Below, piece after piece: positions 12,354 to 25,865 of a stretch of DNA of 64,000 bases; within the stretch, counting starts at the first letter, position 1; the number at the start of each line of letters is the position of its first letter. Source of the DNA: Caprimulgus europaeus (lineage: Eukaryota; Chordata; Aves; Caprimulgiformes; Caprimulgidae); the NCBI GenBank assembly GCA_907165065.1, contig OU015524.1, positions 56,337,295 to 56,401,294 on the forward strand, written 5' to 3'. The notes under the pieces were generated by a model. The model saw nothing but the letters and a program-made list of their open reading frames with translations, was not told where the DNA came from and made no database searches. The position numbers were made by a program, and so were the translations under genes.

Positions 12354-13643
12354 CCATAAATGTTTTGCTTGCATTCTAAACGGATTTCATTTCATACAGA
12401 GAACTTAGTCAAAATGACCAGGGCCTTTATAGAGAGATAAACAGTGATATTTTCAGATTCATTTATTTGAGGAAGGTACAACAGCAGCCCTGAGTTTACC
12501 ATCAGACAGGCATCCTCAGTGGGACTTGGAACAAGAGAGGATGGAATAAAAATGACACCACTCTCCCAAAATACAAAAAATGTTGCAATCCTTCCCTCAG
12601 ATCTGAACACATTTATGTCCAAATTTCTCACATTTTTACTGTTCATACCTTGCCTTTTTGCAGTACATGACCAGAATTCTGTGAATGCTTTCTGTTGTTC
12701 GTGGCCTGTTCCAATAACACAGATAAAGTAAATATACATCAGGCAAAGATCAGTCTTCATAGCTTCACTGAAGAGCTTCACTCAGAGGTTTCAAAAAAGT
12801 CACCTATCCTCCTCTCTTGGGTTCTTTACATCAGGAGTGTGGCTGTTCCATTATCATTGTATCAGCAGCCTCTGCCTCTGACACGTCAGTGTGCTTTATA
12901 TGCTGTGATGATAAACAACATAGAAAAAGCTGATATATAAGAACAGGTGAAAATGAATTGCTTTCATCTTTCTCTTTGCTGTCACTGTAGTTCACAGGTG
13001 ACCCACAAGTACTCATGCACACAGGTCTGAAAACTATCTTGTTCATATCCTGCAAGATTGCTCATTACACAAAGTAACTTTTTACCTTACCTTGACTTCT
13101 CAAAGCATTTTTGAGTGCACTATCTCTTAATGGCTAAATCTGTCATTTGAGATAATGAGCCCCTCAGGGACAAACATCTGATAGTGTTTACTGTCAGAGA
13201 ATTTAAGCAGACTGAACCTATTTCTTACCACAAAACACAAAGATGAAGTGATGACGTTCAGGAAATATATCTTTCCATCAGCCAGCTACAGCTATAATCA
13301 AACATTTATAAATCATGTCAACAGAGTACAAATATAATATTCAGAGTTACATAAAGGCATGTAGATAAACCTGTATTTTAGTATAAAACAACATAGATCT
13401 ATAACTAACACAAACTTTTCAGTGTCAAAGCAAATGAGGAAACCATTTTATTGCTAACCACAGTTCCATCCACAAACCATTCTAATAATGATTCACTCTT
13501 TTATCTATATTGAGAAAAGACAATTTCTTCAGAAATATTCTAATATTCTACACACTATCTTGTTTAATACCAGTAAGTACTGCTTGATCATTTAAGGCTC
13601 CCCTCTGTTTCAAATTTCCTGTGTCTCAAGTTGCATGCTTCTA
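12354..13643. other. non-coding stretch, no gene supported
   Basis: The 129-codon minus-strand frame at 12392-12781 overlaps plus-strand frames of similar quality, has no recognisable domain and no supporting context; I treat it as chance. No mobile element identified. Confidence 0.55.
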
Positions 13644-14975
13644 TCACGGAATAGTAGAATAACTTAGGTTGGAAGGAATCTCTGGCAATCACCAAGTCTA
13701 ATCCTCAAGTCAAGGCAAGGCCAGTTTCAAAATAAAAATAAATGCCAAAGTTAGATCAGGTTGCTCAGGTTCACATGAAGTTGAGTTTTAAGTATTCCAA
13801 GATAGGAGATTCCACAGCTTCTCTGAGAAACCAGTTCCAACGTTTGATGACGATCACTCTTCTAATAATGTCTAACAAGAGCGTTAGGCTGCAATTCATG
13901 TCTGTTGCCTCTTGGCTTTTAACTATTCACTTATTCCTCAGCCTCTTTTCACATGCCTTGTGCTCCAGGCTTTTACTTAACTTGGTGGTCTCTCCTGGAC
14001 ACAATACTCCTGGCACAATGCAAAAAAGACTGAATAATTAAGAACTAGACTTTCTGGTTAATACAAGGCAATATGAAGTGAACTGGCACAGCAACAAGTC
14101 CTCACTGCTGATTTATGTTCAACTTCTTGTCACCCAGGTTCTCTTCCACAAAGCTGTTTTCTAGTCAGTCTGTTCCCATCTTGTACTACTTCGTGGCATT
14201 CTGTGCAAGGTGCAGGACTCAACATTTGTATTCCTCGAACTTCAAGTTCCTGTCAACCAGTTTCTCCAGCCTTCTCCAGAAGTCCTTCTGACTGGCAGTC
14301 CTATCCTCCAGCACATCTATCATTCCTCCCAGTTTGCATCCATCCTCAGACTTGTTAAGGGTGCATTATGTCCCAGTGTTCAGATGGTTAATTGCTATAT
14401 CAGACAGTATTAGCCTCAATATCACTCATACTTAGCTGCCAGCTGGGTTTTGTACTATTGAACACAACCCTTTGAGCCTGAAGGTCCAGCCAGCCAGTTT
14501 TCCATTCACTCTGCAGGTCACCAAGCTATCTTTCTAATTTTGTTGCAAGGATAAAAGGAGGGACAGTGCCAAAACCATTGCTAAAATCAAGGTAGACACC
14601 ACCAGTCATTTATCTCTAGTCATGTCATTATAAAACAACAAAATTGGTCACATAGAATTTGCTTTGTCTAAACCCTTATTGCTTGTTCCCAAACATTTTC
14701 TTTCATATGCATGGACACGGTTTCCATGAGGAGTTGCTCCATAATCTTTCCAGTGACTGGCAGGAGGCTGACCAGCCTGTAGTTGTTCACTGTCACCTCA
14801 TTACTGTTCAAAAAAGGACCTGATGTTTTTCTTTTCCCAGTCTTCAAAAATCTCCTCTGATTTACATGAATTTTCAAAAAAAAAATTTAGAACAACCTTT
14901 CAATGACATTGATCAGCTTCAACTTAGATGCATTTAGTTACACGTCCATTGCTTCAATGTTGACTAATTGATCTT
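13644..14975 (-). mobile_element. CR1 LINE, long degraded copy (reverse transcriptase through 3'UTR)
   Basis: The longest CR1 in the window, inserted antisense. The left edge (13644) is the decayed CR1 tail and 3'UTR. Further right the minus strand carries decayed ORF2: the loop around the catalytic FADD box at about 14330-14370, a block resembling ENWL-GRTQRV at about 14470-14540, and the fingers/palm segment at 14668-14877 with the family motif NYRPVSLTSVPGKIMEQ in diverged form (NYRLVSLLPVTGKIMEQ). Similarity to the still more upstream CR1 region continues to about 14975. Stops, frameshifts and internal deletions are frequent, so the enzyme is dead. CR1 reverse transcriptase belongs to the endonuclease-bearing LINE class that copies its RNA at the target site. 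Divergence is much greater than at 53241, so this is an old insertion. Confidence 0.85.
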
Positions 14976-17165
14976 TATTGTGGGTAATTAGCATTCGCTG
15001 TGGGTAGTTTAGCATGTAAAGATCTCCACCCACGTTCTTCTTTGCCAAGACTTGAGTGTCCACACACTTCTGCAGAGATCTATGTCAGACATCAAAACTG
15101 TGCTCCAAAACAGAAAAAATGCATAAACAAATACCTTTTCTCACCATATATGTGATCTTCTAATACACTTCTGAAATAATTTGTCAAATATGTTGAAATT
15201 CATAGAAACTTATATTGTAGCTATGGCAAATATATTAGTTTGAAAATGAGGGATTCAGGAGCATATTTTTAATGGATAACATTTACTAATTTGGAGATTA
15301 AAAATAAAGTTGCTAAATGAGTTGAGGATGACTTGCACTGCTTTGCCCTATTTGTATCGGTCCACAGAGATGCTCTGTTTAAATTATCTGATATTTAAAT
15401 GATGTGTGTTTGAAAACTTTGATCACAAGCCGATTCCACACTGAAGATTTTTACAGCAGAGGACTGAACTCTATAGTCATTTTTATTAGTACATAAGAGA
15501 TAGCTTACAGCAACAAACAATAGCTTGTTGAAATGTTATACAAACATAAGTAAGTAAGCTACTGTTATTGACATTCCAGGTGATATCTTTGTTCTGCCAC
15601 ATTTTTAATCAGAATAAATTTCATTTATCATATGTAAATTTATAGTACTTATTATATGTAGAATTATATTTAAAATCTGTAAGATGATTCAGCTAATTTG
15701 TAAAAGTATGTTGTTGTAACTTTATCCTCAACCAGCAGAAACTGTCCTTTTTATCTGCAAAACAAATGTTAGAGCTTGGAAATCTTAAAAAATGTTCCCC
15801 TAGAGCAAAACCATACTTATTATTTTCTTCTTGAATTTGATTTAATTACACATCATGGAAAGAGGTACCTCAAGGTTATTTCAAATTTGTTGTACAGTAC
15901 AGAAATATCTTATGAGATTTTTTTTTTTCTTTCTTAAAGTTCAGGGATACAACAAAGAAAGCAGTTCTGAACATTTGCGTTTTTGCTCATTGTTACTTTA
16001 TTGACATCTCAGAAGTAACAGCAAGGGAGTAGACAAAACCTTTTTCTTTGGTTTTTAGTACATGGAGTGCCTGTTTCCTCATAACATGTAATTACTGTCA
16101 TTTTCTCTTCAGAGTTATTTCTACTATAGTAGCAAAACATAAACTGTATAAATGTCAAATATAAGAGGTTTTCTTAAATATACTACAGTTTAGATATAGG
16201 CTGTTTCTTCTCCTTTTTTGTGTGTAGGATAGTGAAATAGATACTTACCGAAGTTCATACAGAAAGCTTTTATTATTACTCAGAAGGTTAAACATAGGTA
16301 GTTGTCTATACAGAAAGATATTCTCTAGAAATAATTTAATCCGTATGGCATAGCAAATATTTCTGCCGACAAAATTTCTGAGTAAGTGACTTCTGAAGTA
16401 GAATATCTAAGGCAAAACAAAGAATCCACATGGAGAATTATGACTTTATAGTTACATGATTTTAGCCCTACAGCCTGCAAGTCAACTTCTCTATGCAATG
16501 AATACATTCATTTTTGAACCCCCAGTTAAAAATCTGCTTCAAAGATTAATGTGTCTGCATAGAAGAACACAGCACTTCCTACAGCTACCCTGAGGTCTGT
16601 TGCATTGAACAAAATAGTATGCATTGCAATATTGTGCTGTGTTTGGAGAATACGGGGGTAAGAGAAGCTATATTTTAAATGTCATGCAGGTCCATTCAAA
16701 ACCCAGGTTTTCACATATATATTTTTCAATCACTCTTTTTTTCCACATGATTACACATAATTACTGGATAGAAACAGGATAATCACAAATTAGACACCTG
16801 TTTGCAAGAGCAAACAAGAGAATAGAATGGAGTGACTTATTGAATTCTGGCTCTGAAATGCACCGCTTGCCTATAATGGGTTGAATCAAAGTCATAGCTT
16901 GTGAAATTCAAATCTGGAGTTTAAACATCAGTTTCAACGATGCAGCTTCACTATTTAGGTTTGAGTTTCTATTAAAACATGCCTAGCTGTTTTTACCAAG
17001 ACCAGAGAAAGACATAAAAAATAGAGAATGAAGTCTTATAGTGTGTGTGGATATATGATGTGGATAGTCACATAGATAGCTGTCATGACCTAAAGGGTTA
17101 CTCAAGATTGCATGTGTGTAAAGACTGTAACTGTGGGTTCATAAGATTCTGTAATATACAAAGAC
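14976..17165. other. AT-rich non-coding stretch, no gene seen
   Basis: Possible faint continuation of the CR1 to about 15090 cannot be confirmed. Beyond it there are only short frames, no simple repeat of note and no recognisable element. Confidence 0.6.
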
Positions 17166-17830
17166 ATGGAGGTTTTTATCATCTAAATGTCTCTACTTTA
17201 TTACAGATTATCACATATACCACACAAATCACCACTAGCAGGTACACCTATGATTAATAAAGCAAATATATATATATATATATCAAGCTATTACAAGTTA
17301 CTATCAATAATCGATAATGTAGTATCAATCAGCAACATGACAGCAATCAGTAACAGCAGCAACCAATCATATAGCAACAATCAATATACTAGAAGTTACT
17401 ACAAAATTAGGAGTGAAGCAACTTATCAACAATATAAGAGTAGGCATTCTTATGACAGATTATTTATATGGATACATACCACCAATATCAAATGAATTAG
17501 ACTTCAGAAGTGGCCAAACCATCCCAAAGGGGAGGACAAATCAGTCCCAGAGGGGGACCAAACCATCCCAGAAGCACAAGGACAAACTGAACTGACTTCA
17601 AATTTGGGCCAGTAAAATAACAGACAGAAGTGAAGAGTCTCACTTCAAAGAAGTTCTGTGTCACAGAGCCTGGAGTCAGCTGCCCCTCCCCAGTAAGTGT
17701 CCAAGATCTTTTAGAAAGTTCACGTGGAATTCATCCTGTTTAGGAAAGGAAAAGTATGTGTAGCATGGGAAGTTCTCAGAGAGATAAGGTCCATTTTGGA
17801 TAAAAATTAAGTGCTTTTTATATCAAAGAG
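17166..17830 (-). mobile_element. probable old LTR or other interspersed repeat, minus strand
   Basis: The segment differs sharply from its flanks. 17266-17283 is (AT)n. 17284-17460 is built from degenerate repeats of ATCAATCA, AACAATCA and CAGCAAC. 17510-17700 is less AT-rich, with repeated phrases such as CCAAACCATCCCA (around 17514 and 17560) and CAGCTGCCCCTCCCCAGTAA. A TTTATT at about 17198-17203 would be AATAAA on the minus strand, consistent with an antisense LTR whose U3 lies to the right. I could not define TG...CA ends or a target-site duplication. Alternative: a locally expanded degenerate satellite beside an unrelated repeat. Confidence 0.4.
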
Positions 17831-20766
17831 ACATAAGAGGGTGTAGGACACCAGAATTTCAAGCAGACAATACATGCTGTTAATTTTGATTTTTTCACCT
17901 GTAACAGACAATGAATAAATGATGTTTCCAGTTCTTGCACACTAATTTTATTTTTCCAGACTGTTTCCACTTTTTCAGATGATAAGTTGTCATTACGGAT
18001 TCTTGGTTTTGTCCTTATCAATGGTACCTCAGGATGCCTCTGGATTATCAGTAGCCCAGTTGTACTTCAAAGAGTTTCTACACTTTTTAGGGATGGTTCT
18101 GGTTCACAGGCCTACTTCCCAGGCTCCCAGCTCCCAGGTTGTCAGGCAATTTCTCTGTCAGTTTTTTCCAGTAGAGATTTTCTTCTCTTCAGTAATTTTC
18201 CCTTTCTAACCAGGCCACCCTTATAGCTGCTCACATCAGTAGCATAGTGAAAAATATTTTCTGTCATGTAAGTTGTTGGGACAATACTATCATAAATACA
18301 CTTTGCATTGCTACTTAGCCATGTTGAGAGAAAATAATTTTAATGAAAACTGGTGCAGAGAATATTTGCTAGGAAAGTCAGGGGACACAGAAGACTGAAA
18401 TACCATGGCCTGTGTAACCTGGCAAAAAGGATGCTTAGAGTGACTCTGGAGGAAGACAAGATGTGAGAGACAATATTGATACAATAAAAAAAAAAAAAAA
18501 GTAGGTCCTGAAACAAATTGGCAAGAATGTTTCTAAGCATCAAAAAAGGAGGTTTCAGAAAAACGTTGCACTAACTGAAGTGAAAGTCACAAACAAGCAA
18601 GCAGCCTTAATGACTGTCTGAGAGCTTAGAAAAGGAACTGTTTGTCAAGGCTGTTCACAGGAGCAAATGATTTGGTCACTGAATTACAAGAAAAAATATA
18701 AACTCAATTGTATGGAATTAGTGTTTATGTTATTAACTCTTTAGTGGTGCCTTATTTCTGAAAAAGCTAAAGCAGAGGAAATTAGGTAGAAGAGTTATGT
18801 TAGACATGGATAAAGTTGGATCTAGAGGACAAAGTATTATTTACCTTCAGAAGAACGCTGTTAACTCAACAGAGAGCGTTTCTGTCAACAACTTGTAATG
18901 GGCATTGGAATAATGTGTATGTGTTACAGAGAAGCACCTCAGAAAAATCTGAGAATAAGGACTTGAAGTGTTATCATGTTGCATTTTAATACTTGATATT
19001 ATCTATATTGTCCTTGTGTCCTTCTGTCTGGTTTAGAGAAAGGTTGGCTCAGAAAAGTTAATGTATTGTTAGTTGCTAAGCTGATTCAGTATCTACCAAG
19101 GTAATTACAAGTTACTTATTCTTCAAAAATCCATGGTTAAATGGAAAGTTTTACACCTGATTTTTTTTATTTGCCTTAAGAACTTTCTGAAGTATATCTT
19201 AACTGGATGTAGGCTAAAGGTACTGATTAAAAGTTGTTTCTTGTTTGGTTTTGATTTCAGTTGAAAGATTTTCTGATCACCTAATAGTCCCAGCACAATT
19301 CTGAAGATTTTCCCTGTGTCTATTATAGAAAGGATGCAGGATTGCATTTCTTTTCCTTCTCTTGCTCCCCTGTTCCTCCTACTACTTATGTTGATCTAAC
19401 TAAATTTGTTCTCTCTGTTCAGTTCTTCCACATTGTGTTCAACTGCGGATCACCTCTCTTCCCAATTTCAGTCCTGAGTCCTGTCAGCTGCAACTGCAAA
19501 TACAGTCAAACCCTGTACAATGAGCCAAAGAAAACATTAGTATAGGTGAGAACAGCCTCACGCTATTTCCCCTGCCTCTTTGTACTCACCCTTTTTCTAT
19601 TTCCACACTGAATCCCACTGTGCCTTGGAGAGCTTGAGGAATCTATGTAGTCTGCTATGGAGAATTAGACCAGATATGAGACAATAAAGTCACCTAGATT
19701 GTTTTCCTTGGGCCCCTACATAGATAAATTAATTGGAGAGAATCTTTCTTTTCAAGTATGCAACAGGACAGCAGCACCTACCTGTTTTATGCAGACAGCG
19801 CAAGTTTAACCTGCCTGTGTAGGTAGTGATTAGCTATTTTTTTGTTAATCTGTATTATAGGGATGATGGTAAAAGCTGATTAGGAGGAGCAAAGAATGTG
19901 ACCACAAGAGATTAGGGTTAATTTGTAATACAAGAGTAATTTCCCACTGGCATGGTGCTCTGATCTTAGCAGGTGAAAACATATGAGTTCTCTCTGCATC
20001 TTCTTTTTCTGCATTTCCTGACCTTTTGCTTCCTAGCTCATTTCTCTTGCTGTTCTGCATTAGCTGTAAGCCATGGAAAGATGAAACTCCATCTTCACAG
20101 CAAATCTCCAAAACATTTTGCATTATAGTATACTGAACTTGAACAGCACAAGCTTACTATTCCTGCAAGTAGCCCATCCTATTATATAGGGGCATCCTTC
20201 AACTCTGGATAACCCCTTGATCAAGTGTCTCTTATCTCTGCTTTTCTACTATGACTTAGCCAGAATTCAGAGTGGGCTTTGTACTGTGCAAAGCCTGAAA
20301 AAGAGAGATAAGAAGACAAAACAAGAACTTAGGAGACAAGGGTAGTTTTCTTTTATTCTAATTATGCAATTTATTTTGTCGCTTGTTTTCTGTGTCTTGT
20401 TTGTGGATTTCTTCCATTAAGCCTATCTAAATGACAAAAACATTATCTCCTAGGAAAAGGAAAAATACATAAGAACTAATAGGAAAAGAACACAGTGTTC
20501 TCACAAATAATTTTTGCAGTATGAAATGGTGAAGAAGATTGAGAGTTAATCTAAGTATTACATATTGGCTTTTTTACATCCCTTTTAGTCTAACTTTTCT
20601 CCCTTTGAATAGTTGGTTTAGTTTTAACAAAGCTAGCTGCTTTGAAGTAATTCCCTCCAACTTGATCAAAACCAAGAGTGTCTAGAGAAGTGCCCCTGAG
20701 GCAACATAATATTCTCTTATCCTCTAGGAACAGGAATCAGAGCATTTGCAGAGCACCTGCAGTTCA
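17831..20766. other. non-coding stretch, no gene seen
   Basis: An A15 run lies at 18486-18500. Open frames are under 95 codons and none resembles a known protein. No CR1 or LTR ends recognised. Confidence 0.65.
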
Positions 20767-20985
20767 AAGAATCACAGAGTAGCTGAGGTGAGAAGGCCCT
20801 CCTGGAGATCACCCAATCCAATTCCCCCACACAAAGCACAGTCACCTACATGAGGCTGCACAAAATCTGTGTCCAGTGAGATTTTTAATATCTTGAAGAA
20901 CAGATTCCACAATCTCTCTAGGTAATCTGTGCTAGTGTTTCACAGTAGGAAAATTATTTATTATGTTTAAATAGAAGCATTTAAT
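20767..20985 (-). mobile_element. CR1 LINE, 3'-end fragment
   Basis: Begins with the reverse complement of the CR1 tail (AGAATCACAGAGT) and continues with the antisense 3'UTR landmarks GGAGATCACCCAATCCAATT and, near the right edge, GTTTCACAGTAGGAAAATTA, which corresponds to the sense block TTTTCACTGTGA upstream of the ORF2 end. About 220 bp survive, noticeably diverged, with no coding potential. Confidence 0.85.
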
Positions 20986-23900
20986 GGAATATATATTCAG
21001 AGACAATTTGCTTCCCCAAGACAGTCTAAAGTTCACTAGAATAGTAATCTAAAAATTATATCAGATGCTAAGTTCTTACATCAAGTTAGTTACTTGGCAT
21101 GGAAGAACTTCCATCAAGTTAGTTACCTTGGCATTTTTTTATACCAATATTAATTATGGCAGAGAAAATTCATCAAGCACAACTTCTTATGACTCAGAAA
21201 ACTGACTCATTTTTTCTTCTGAGTTTTCTAAGCAAAACACAGACTACCAGCATATTAGACTGGTGATATGAGCTAGCCCATAGATGAACAATTGAAGATG
21301 TGTTTTTTTCTTTCTTTTAAGGATTTTCAAGGAACCAAAGTTCTTCCTGAAAGAGACAAAATTAATAGTGGCTCTAAAATGAACTTACCATAAACAACAA
21401 AGCAAACCAATAATATATATGCTGACAATATAGTCTCATATGCAAGACAAGAAGGTGTAGTCTTTCCAGAAGAAAAAATATATATTAAATTAATTTATCT
21501 GCAAAAAGTAATGATACAATGGGGTACAAAAGGAAAATAGTATATGCAGAATTGTTAGACTTTGTGGTCAGGGAAACAGTAAAGATGGAGTATCGTGGTT
21601 ACCATTGTATTTCAGTGCTAGTCCAGCATATATAAATTTTAGGTAGCACATATTGTATGTTGTAGACTGAAATTAAATTAGTGAATAAAGGACAACTATG
21701 GCTCATTGTGTAATTGGCTTTGTGAAGATCAAGTGTTTCAACTTTCAGACATAGATTTTTTTTTGTTATTAAAGATGCATGCTAAAGCATGGTAAATTTA
21801 TCAGGATTATTCTAGCAGCTGAGAGAGAAAAGTGTGGATTAGGAGATCTGAAAACATTGCAGCCACATTAATCTGTCCATCATTGGACCCAAAATGTCCT
21901 TCAAGGTTCCAACGTACCTGTTAACCATTTCTACAATCAATCTTCACTTTGAAATGCACTTTTCTCTCTCTCTGTCAGTTCAAGTATGTGGCTGAAGTGC
22001 ACGGACAGATTAGAAGGGTTCAACTTTTGCCTATGCTATAGGTCCAGGAATAACTGGTAAATCCATAACAATGCTCAGCTGGGCTTTTACAGTTACAACA
22101 CTAACAAGAAGTACAAGGTCTTTTAGTTCATTCTACCAACATAGAATTTTTTAGTGTTTTCTATAACACTAAACTTTGTTCAAACAACACTGATTATACA
22201 TACCTTTTGGACAAAACTCAAGTTTGGAATGATGAGCTAGAACTGCAGAAGATGTCATTATTCAAATCTTGAAATGGTATTGTATATCAATGTACTGAAT
22301 TTGTACAAGCCACAACAAGTAAGAGTCACATAAGAAGAAATGGTAAAAAAAGTAACACACTGAAAGGACCAAATATGAAAACAGGAAACAAGACTGAAAA
22401 GACAACATCATATTTCTTCTCCTTGATTGTAGTGGGTTTTTTTGCCATCTGTTCTAGGTTATCATAAACCCATGTTCCACAACCATAAAATGAGACCTAA
22501 GCAGTCACTGATAACTCTGCTGCAGAGCCAATAGGATACAAAACAATTGTGGACATATGACTGCATTTGTGCATATCAGAGCACACTAATCAAAGTTTAT
22601 AATGGTTTTATATGGCAGTAGGAAGACATATGAAATGTGATATTATGAAGATTCATTGTTGTGGACAGATGCTACTTGGCATTGCAAAAAGCTTGATCAT
22701 ATGGACTGATCTGCTGGCCCTGAGTGACTTTGAACCACCACCAACTGTTGTGACTGCAACATATTTGAGCTGGTAGGAGATCTGTAGTCTGCTTTATTGC
22801 ATTGCCAGACTGTGTCATTTGTACTGAATGTCAAATGAGCTTATGTTATATATTTTTACCTCTTAGAACTTAAAATCAAATTTTAAACCACTTCAGTCTG
22901 TACCCATTTTTTTCATATCAGTTCTGAATCATTCTGTAAACATCTTATTTTACTTATAATTTTAATTTTGGCTACTTAATCACTCCTTTTCCTGTAAACA
23001 TATTTAATATGAATCCTATTATATTATTAGTGCCACATTTGGGACAGAGAAGAGAGACAGAGCAAAACCTCCCAGAGATAAGTTACATGAGCCTGTGCAA
23101 TTTGGTGTTCTAATACTGAAAGACTACATCAGTATTAAAATAATGCAAAAGAGGTCCATCTTGTTTACACTATATTCTGTGCCATATAATCTGAGGATTT
23201 AAAAAAAAAAATCCTTCGATTATAAAGTATTGTCAGAAATATATTTTAAACATAAAGGGAAAGGTATTAACACCTGCTAAATTGCCTTTTCTTCTGAGAT
23301 CCCCATTGAAGTCCATCTTAGAAACTCTAAAATAATAGAAATCTTTAATTCCATCACAAGAGAATGGTATGTGATACTTATATAGTTAGAAATATAAACA
23401 GTTATTTAAAGCCCTAAACCCATATTTTCCACTGTTTGAGTTTACCAGTGGTCTATAATATTTAATAAGAAATCCATCATTTTCCTTAAACACTTTTAGA
23501 TTATTTTACCACTCTTTTATTTTCCCTTAAAAACCATTTTGATTATACATATAGATAGCTGCCATTGTAGCTTCCACTTTCCAAGTAAGACTAATTATAA
23601 TTCTGGCACTGGCTGCTCACAGTATAGTATTGAAACTAGCAAAGGAGAGAAAGTGCATTTCCAGACATCACAGTTCAGTTTTTCCCAGGCAATACAATAT
23701 GAAACAGGATAGAAAGGTATGAAATCTGAAAACTTTTTCAGTTCTGATCTTCTTGGGAATATTCCTTTCCTAATTTTTACACTAATCCACCTGGATGCAA
23801 GAATATAATGAAAGTTTTTGATTTAGAGGGAAGTCCATTTAATTAATATATTGGAAACTTGACAGAATTGTTTGATCTCAAGGGCTGTAAATAATCTTTT

Positions 23901-25419
23901 ATGGGTTGTCTTCACCAGCCTTATTTAGCTGCCTTTATTCTTCTATTTCTTCAGGTGAGATCAAGTTGAAAGCACAAAATGCCAGTATACAGTTTTCTGT
24001 CTAACTGACTGCTTCTACCTTGGTGGGGAAACACCCTTACAGAAAGAAAAATGTGATCCCAGTCATTTCTACCTTCCTTTGGTGTATTTTCTGTAGGAAG
24101 AAATGCAGTCTGTCATAATTTCTGCAGTACTCCAAGCAGAAAATGTCCTCCAACTTACTCCAAATCCTTTAACAGAGTCTTAATTATAGGACTGATAACC
24201 CAAGGTCTAAGGAAATTATATCTTCTGTTTCATTTCTGATTTATTTCAGCCTACTGTATCTAATGACTCTAGCTCCCATATCATTACAACAGGATGAACA
24301 GCCCATGTTTAGATAACAGACCACTCATCTCCTAATCATAGGACATGCTCAAACCATCAGAAAACTCTAACTTAGCATACAATTTTCTCTGGGCTGGATC
24401 ATGGTGACTGAAAAACAAGTGCACATCCTTGCTATACTACGAAGTCCAAATGTTATATACCTATGTGAAACGAATACGGAAGAAGATTCAGTTCAGCAGA
24501 TGTCCTCTGTATGTCTAGGTAGGATTAAGGATTGCTGTCGAGTTAAAATTTTATGGTCATGAAGATGGTGTGATCATGTTTATTCTGCAGGATTTACACA
24601 ATAGTAAAGTGTTTTGAGGCACTTCCAGGTTTTATTTTAAGAAAGGAAGATTTATTTAGCTGAACTTGCCGATGAATCATTGTTTTACCACTAAAATCAG
24701 GAAAATTTAATTCCAAGTGAATGAAAGATAAGGACAAGAGCAGAGAAGATGGACACTGGATAAGTTAATTACTCATAAGTTAGTAACACTTGTGCTGACA
24801 GAGGGTGACAATATGGTATGTACAGCAAAAATTCTTTGGACTATAAAGGCTCTTCACTTACTATTTTCTAGAGCTTATCTGTGTTGTGCAGCTTATAGTA
24901 TAGTCGTAGAAAGTGTTAGCCCATGTCTATTATGTGTATTTTATTAGTTTTAAATAATGAATTTTAAAAAAAGCAATTCCTCTGGCTGGCCAAAAGCACA
25001 TTATCCCAACATTTGTAATATTTCAGGCTATTTGAAGGTGTTTAACAACTCCCTAGTGAGATTCTGTGGTTGTTGGCATTATGTCAGCAGAAAGCATTTA
25101 TGAATATTTGTAACAGTTTTTAACTTAAAAAAAAAATCCAGTGTCACCTTGAAAGTAAATAGCAACAGAGAAAGCAAATACAGGAAGTTCTTGAGAAATG
25201 CGTATAAAAGCAAACCAGGAAAGCAGTAACATTGCTTTCAAATCACAATGCAAATCCAGTCAAAGAGTACCAACCATGACCACAATTATTAAAATAAGTC
25301 ATTCCGGGAGGTTATAAGAAGTTATGTAGGCTGTATTTGTGCTGTAGGATCCCTCTTCAAAGTCATTTCACTAGCAAAGGATGCAAAAGTTAACCAAATA
25401 TGTCTCTTTTTTGTACATC
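20986..25419. other. long AT-rich non-coding stretch, no gene seen
   Basis: Over 4.4 kb I see only short broken frames, a local 22-bp direct duplication (21079-21134) and a small perfect hairpin at 22151-22171 (TTAGTGTT arms). No LINE, LTR or RNA gene recognised. Confidence 0.65.
21079..21134. repeat. local direct duplication, 22-23 bp units
   Basis: CATCAAGTTAGTTACTTGGC at 21079-21098 and CATCAAGTTAGTTACCTTGG at 21112-21131 begin near-identical 22-23 bp units spaced 33 bp start to start. Probably a small replication-slippage duplication. Confidence 0.85.
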
Positions 25420-25862
25420 TGTGATTTCACTCCCTTAGCTAGCAGCTAAAAACAGCCGTCCTCTCACTTTCCCTCACCCCCAGGGAATATGGGAGAGAAA
25501 TAAGATGGTAAAAGTGAGAAAACCCCTGGGTTGAGATAAAAACAATTTACTAATTGAAATAAAATAATAATAATAACAACAACAACAATAACAACAACAA
25601 CAGTAACAACAGAATCATAGAATATGCAAGTGTGATGTACAGTGCAATTGCTCACCACCCACCAACCGATGCCCAGCCTATCCCCAGCTAGCGATCCCCG
25701 TGGAGACAGTCCCAAAACTGAAACTGCAATCCTGGAAGAGAAAGTCCAAGCAATTCCCAAGAGAATCCTTATACTTTCTGGGCAACCCTGGTTAATATAT
25801 TGAACATGACTTGCTATGATATCTCACTGGCATATCCAAAAAACAATTTTGGGTTTTGCTAA
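25420..25862 (-). mobile_element. solo LTR fragment, avian ERVL-like, minus strand
   Basis: Read on the minus strand the segment matches a common avian ERVL-like LTR as I remember it. A weak TATA-region match lies near 25800. Then follow GGCTGGGCATCGGTTGGTGG (around 25660-25685), GTGAGCAATTGCACTGTACA, a TATTCTATGATTCTGTTGTT-type stretch, a degraded ATTAAACTGTCTTTATCTC block (here AAATTGTTTTTATCTCAACC), and the terminal TTAGCTGCTAGCT ending in CACA at 25420. The family's normal TTATTATTA stretch has expanded here into (AAT/AAC)n at 25563-25612. The 5' half of the LTR is missing where the CR1 pair begins. No internal viral genes are present. Confidence 0.78.
25563..25612. repeat. (AAT)n/(AAC)n microsatellite inside an LTR
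   Basis: Alternating AAT and AAC triplets, interrupted once by AGT. It grew from the TTATTATTA-type segment native to this LTR family. Confidence 0.88.
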
Positions 25863-25865
25863 TTA

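Noticed and set aside
12392-12781. Minus-strand 129-codon frame
   Set aside because: No domain, no splice or start context, overlaps equally open frames on the other strand, unremarkable length for 64 kb.
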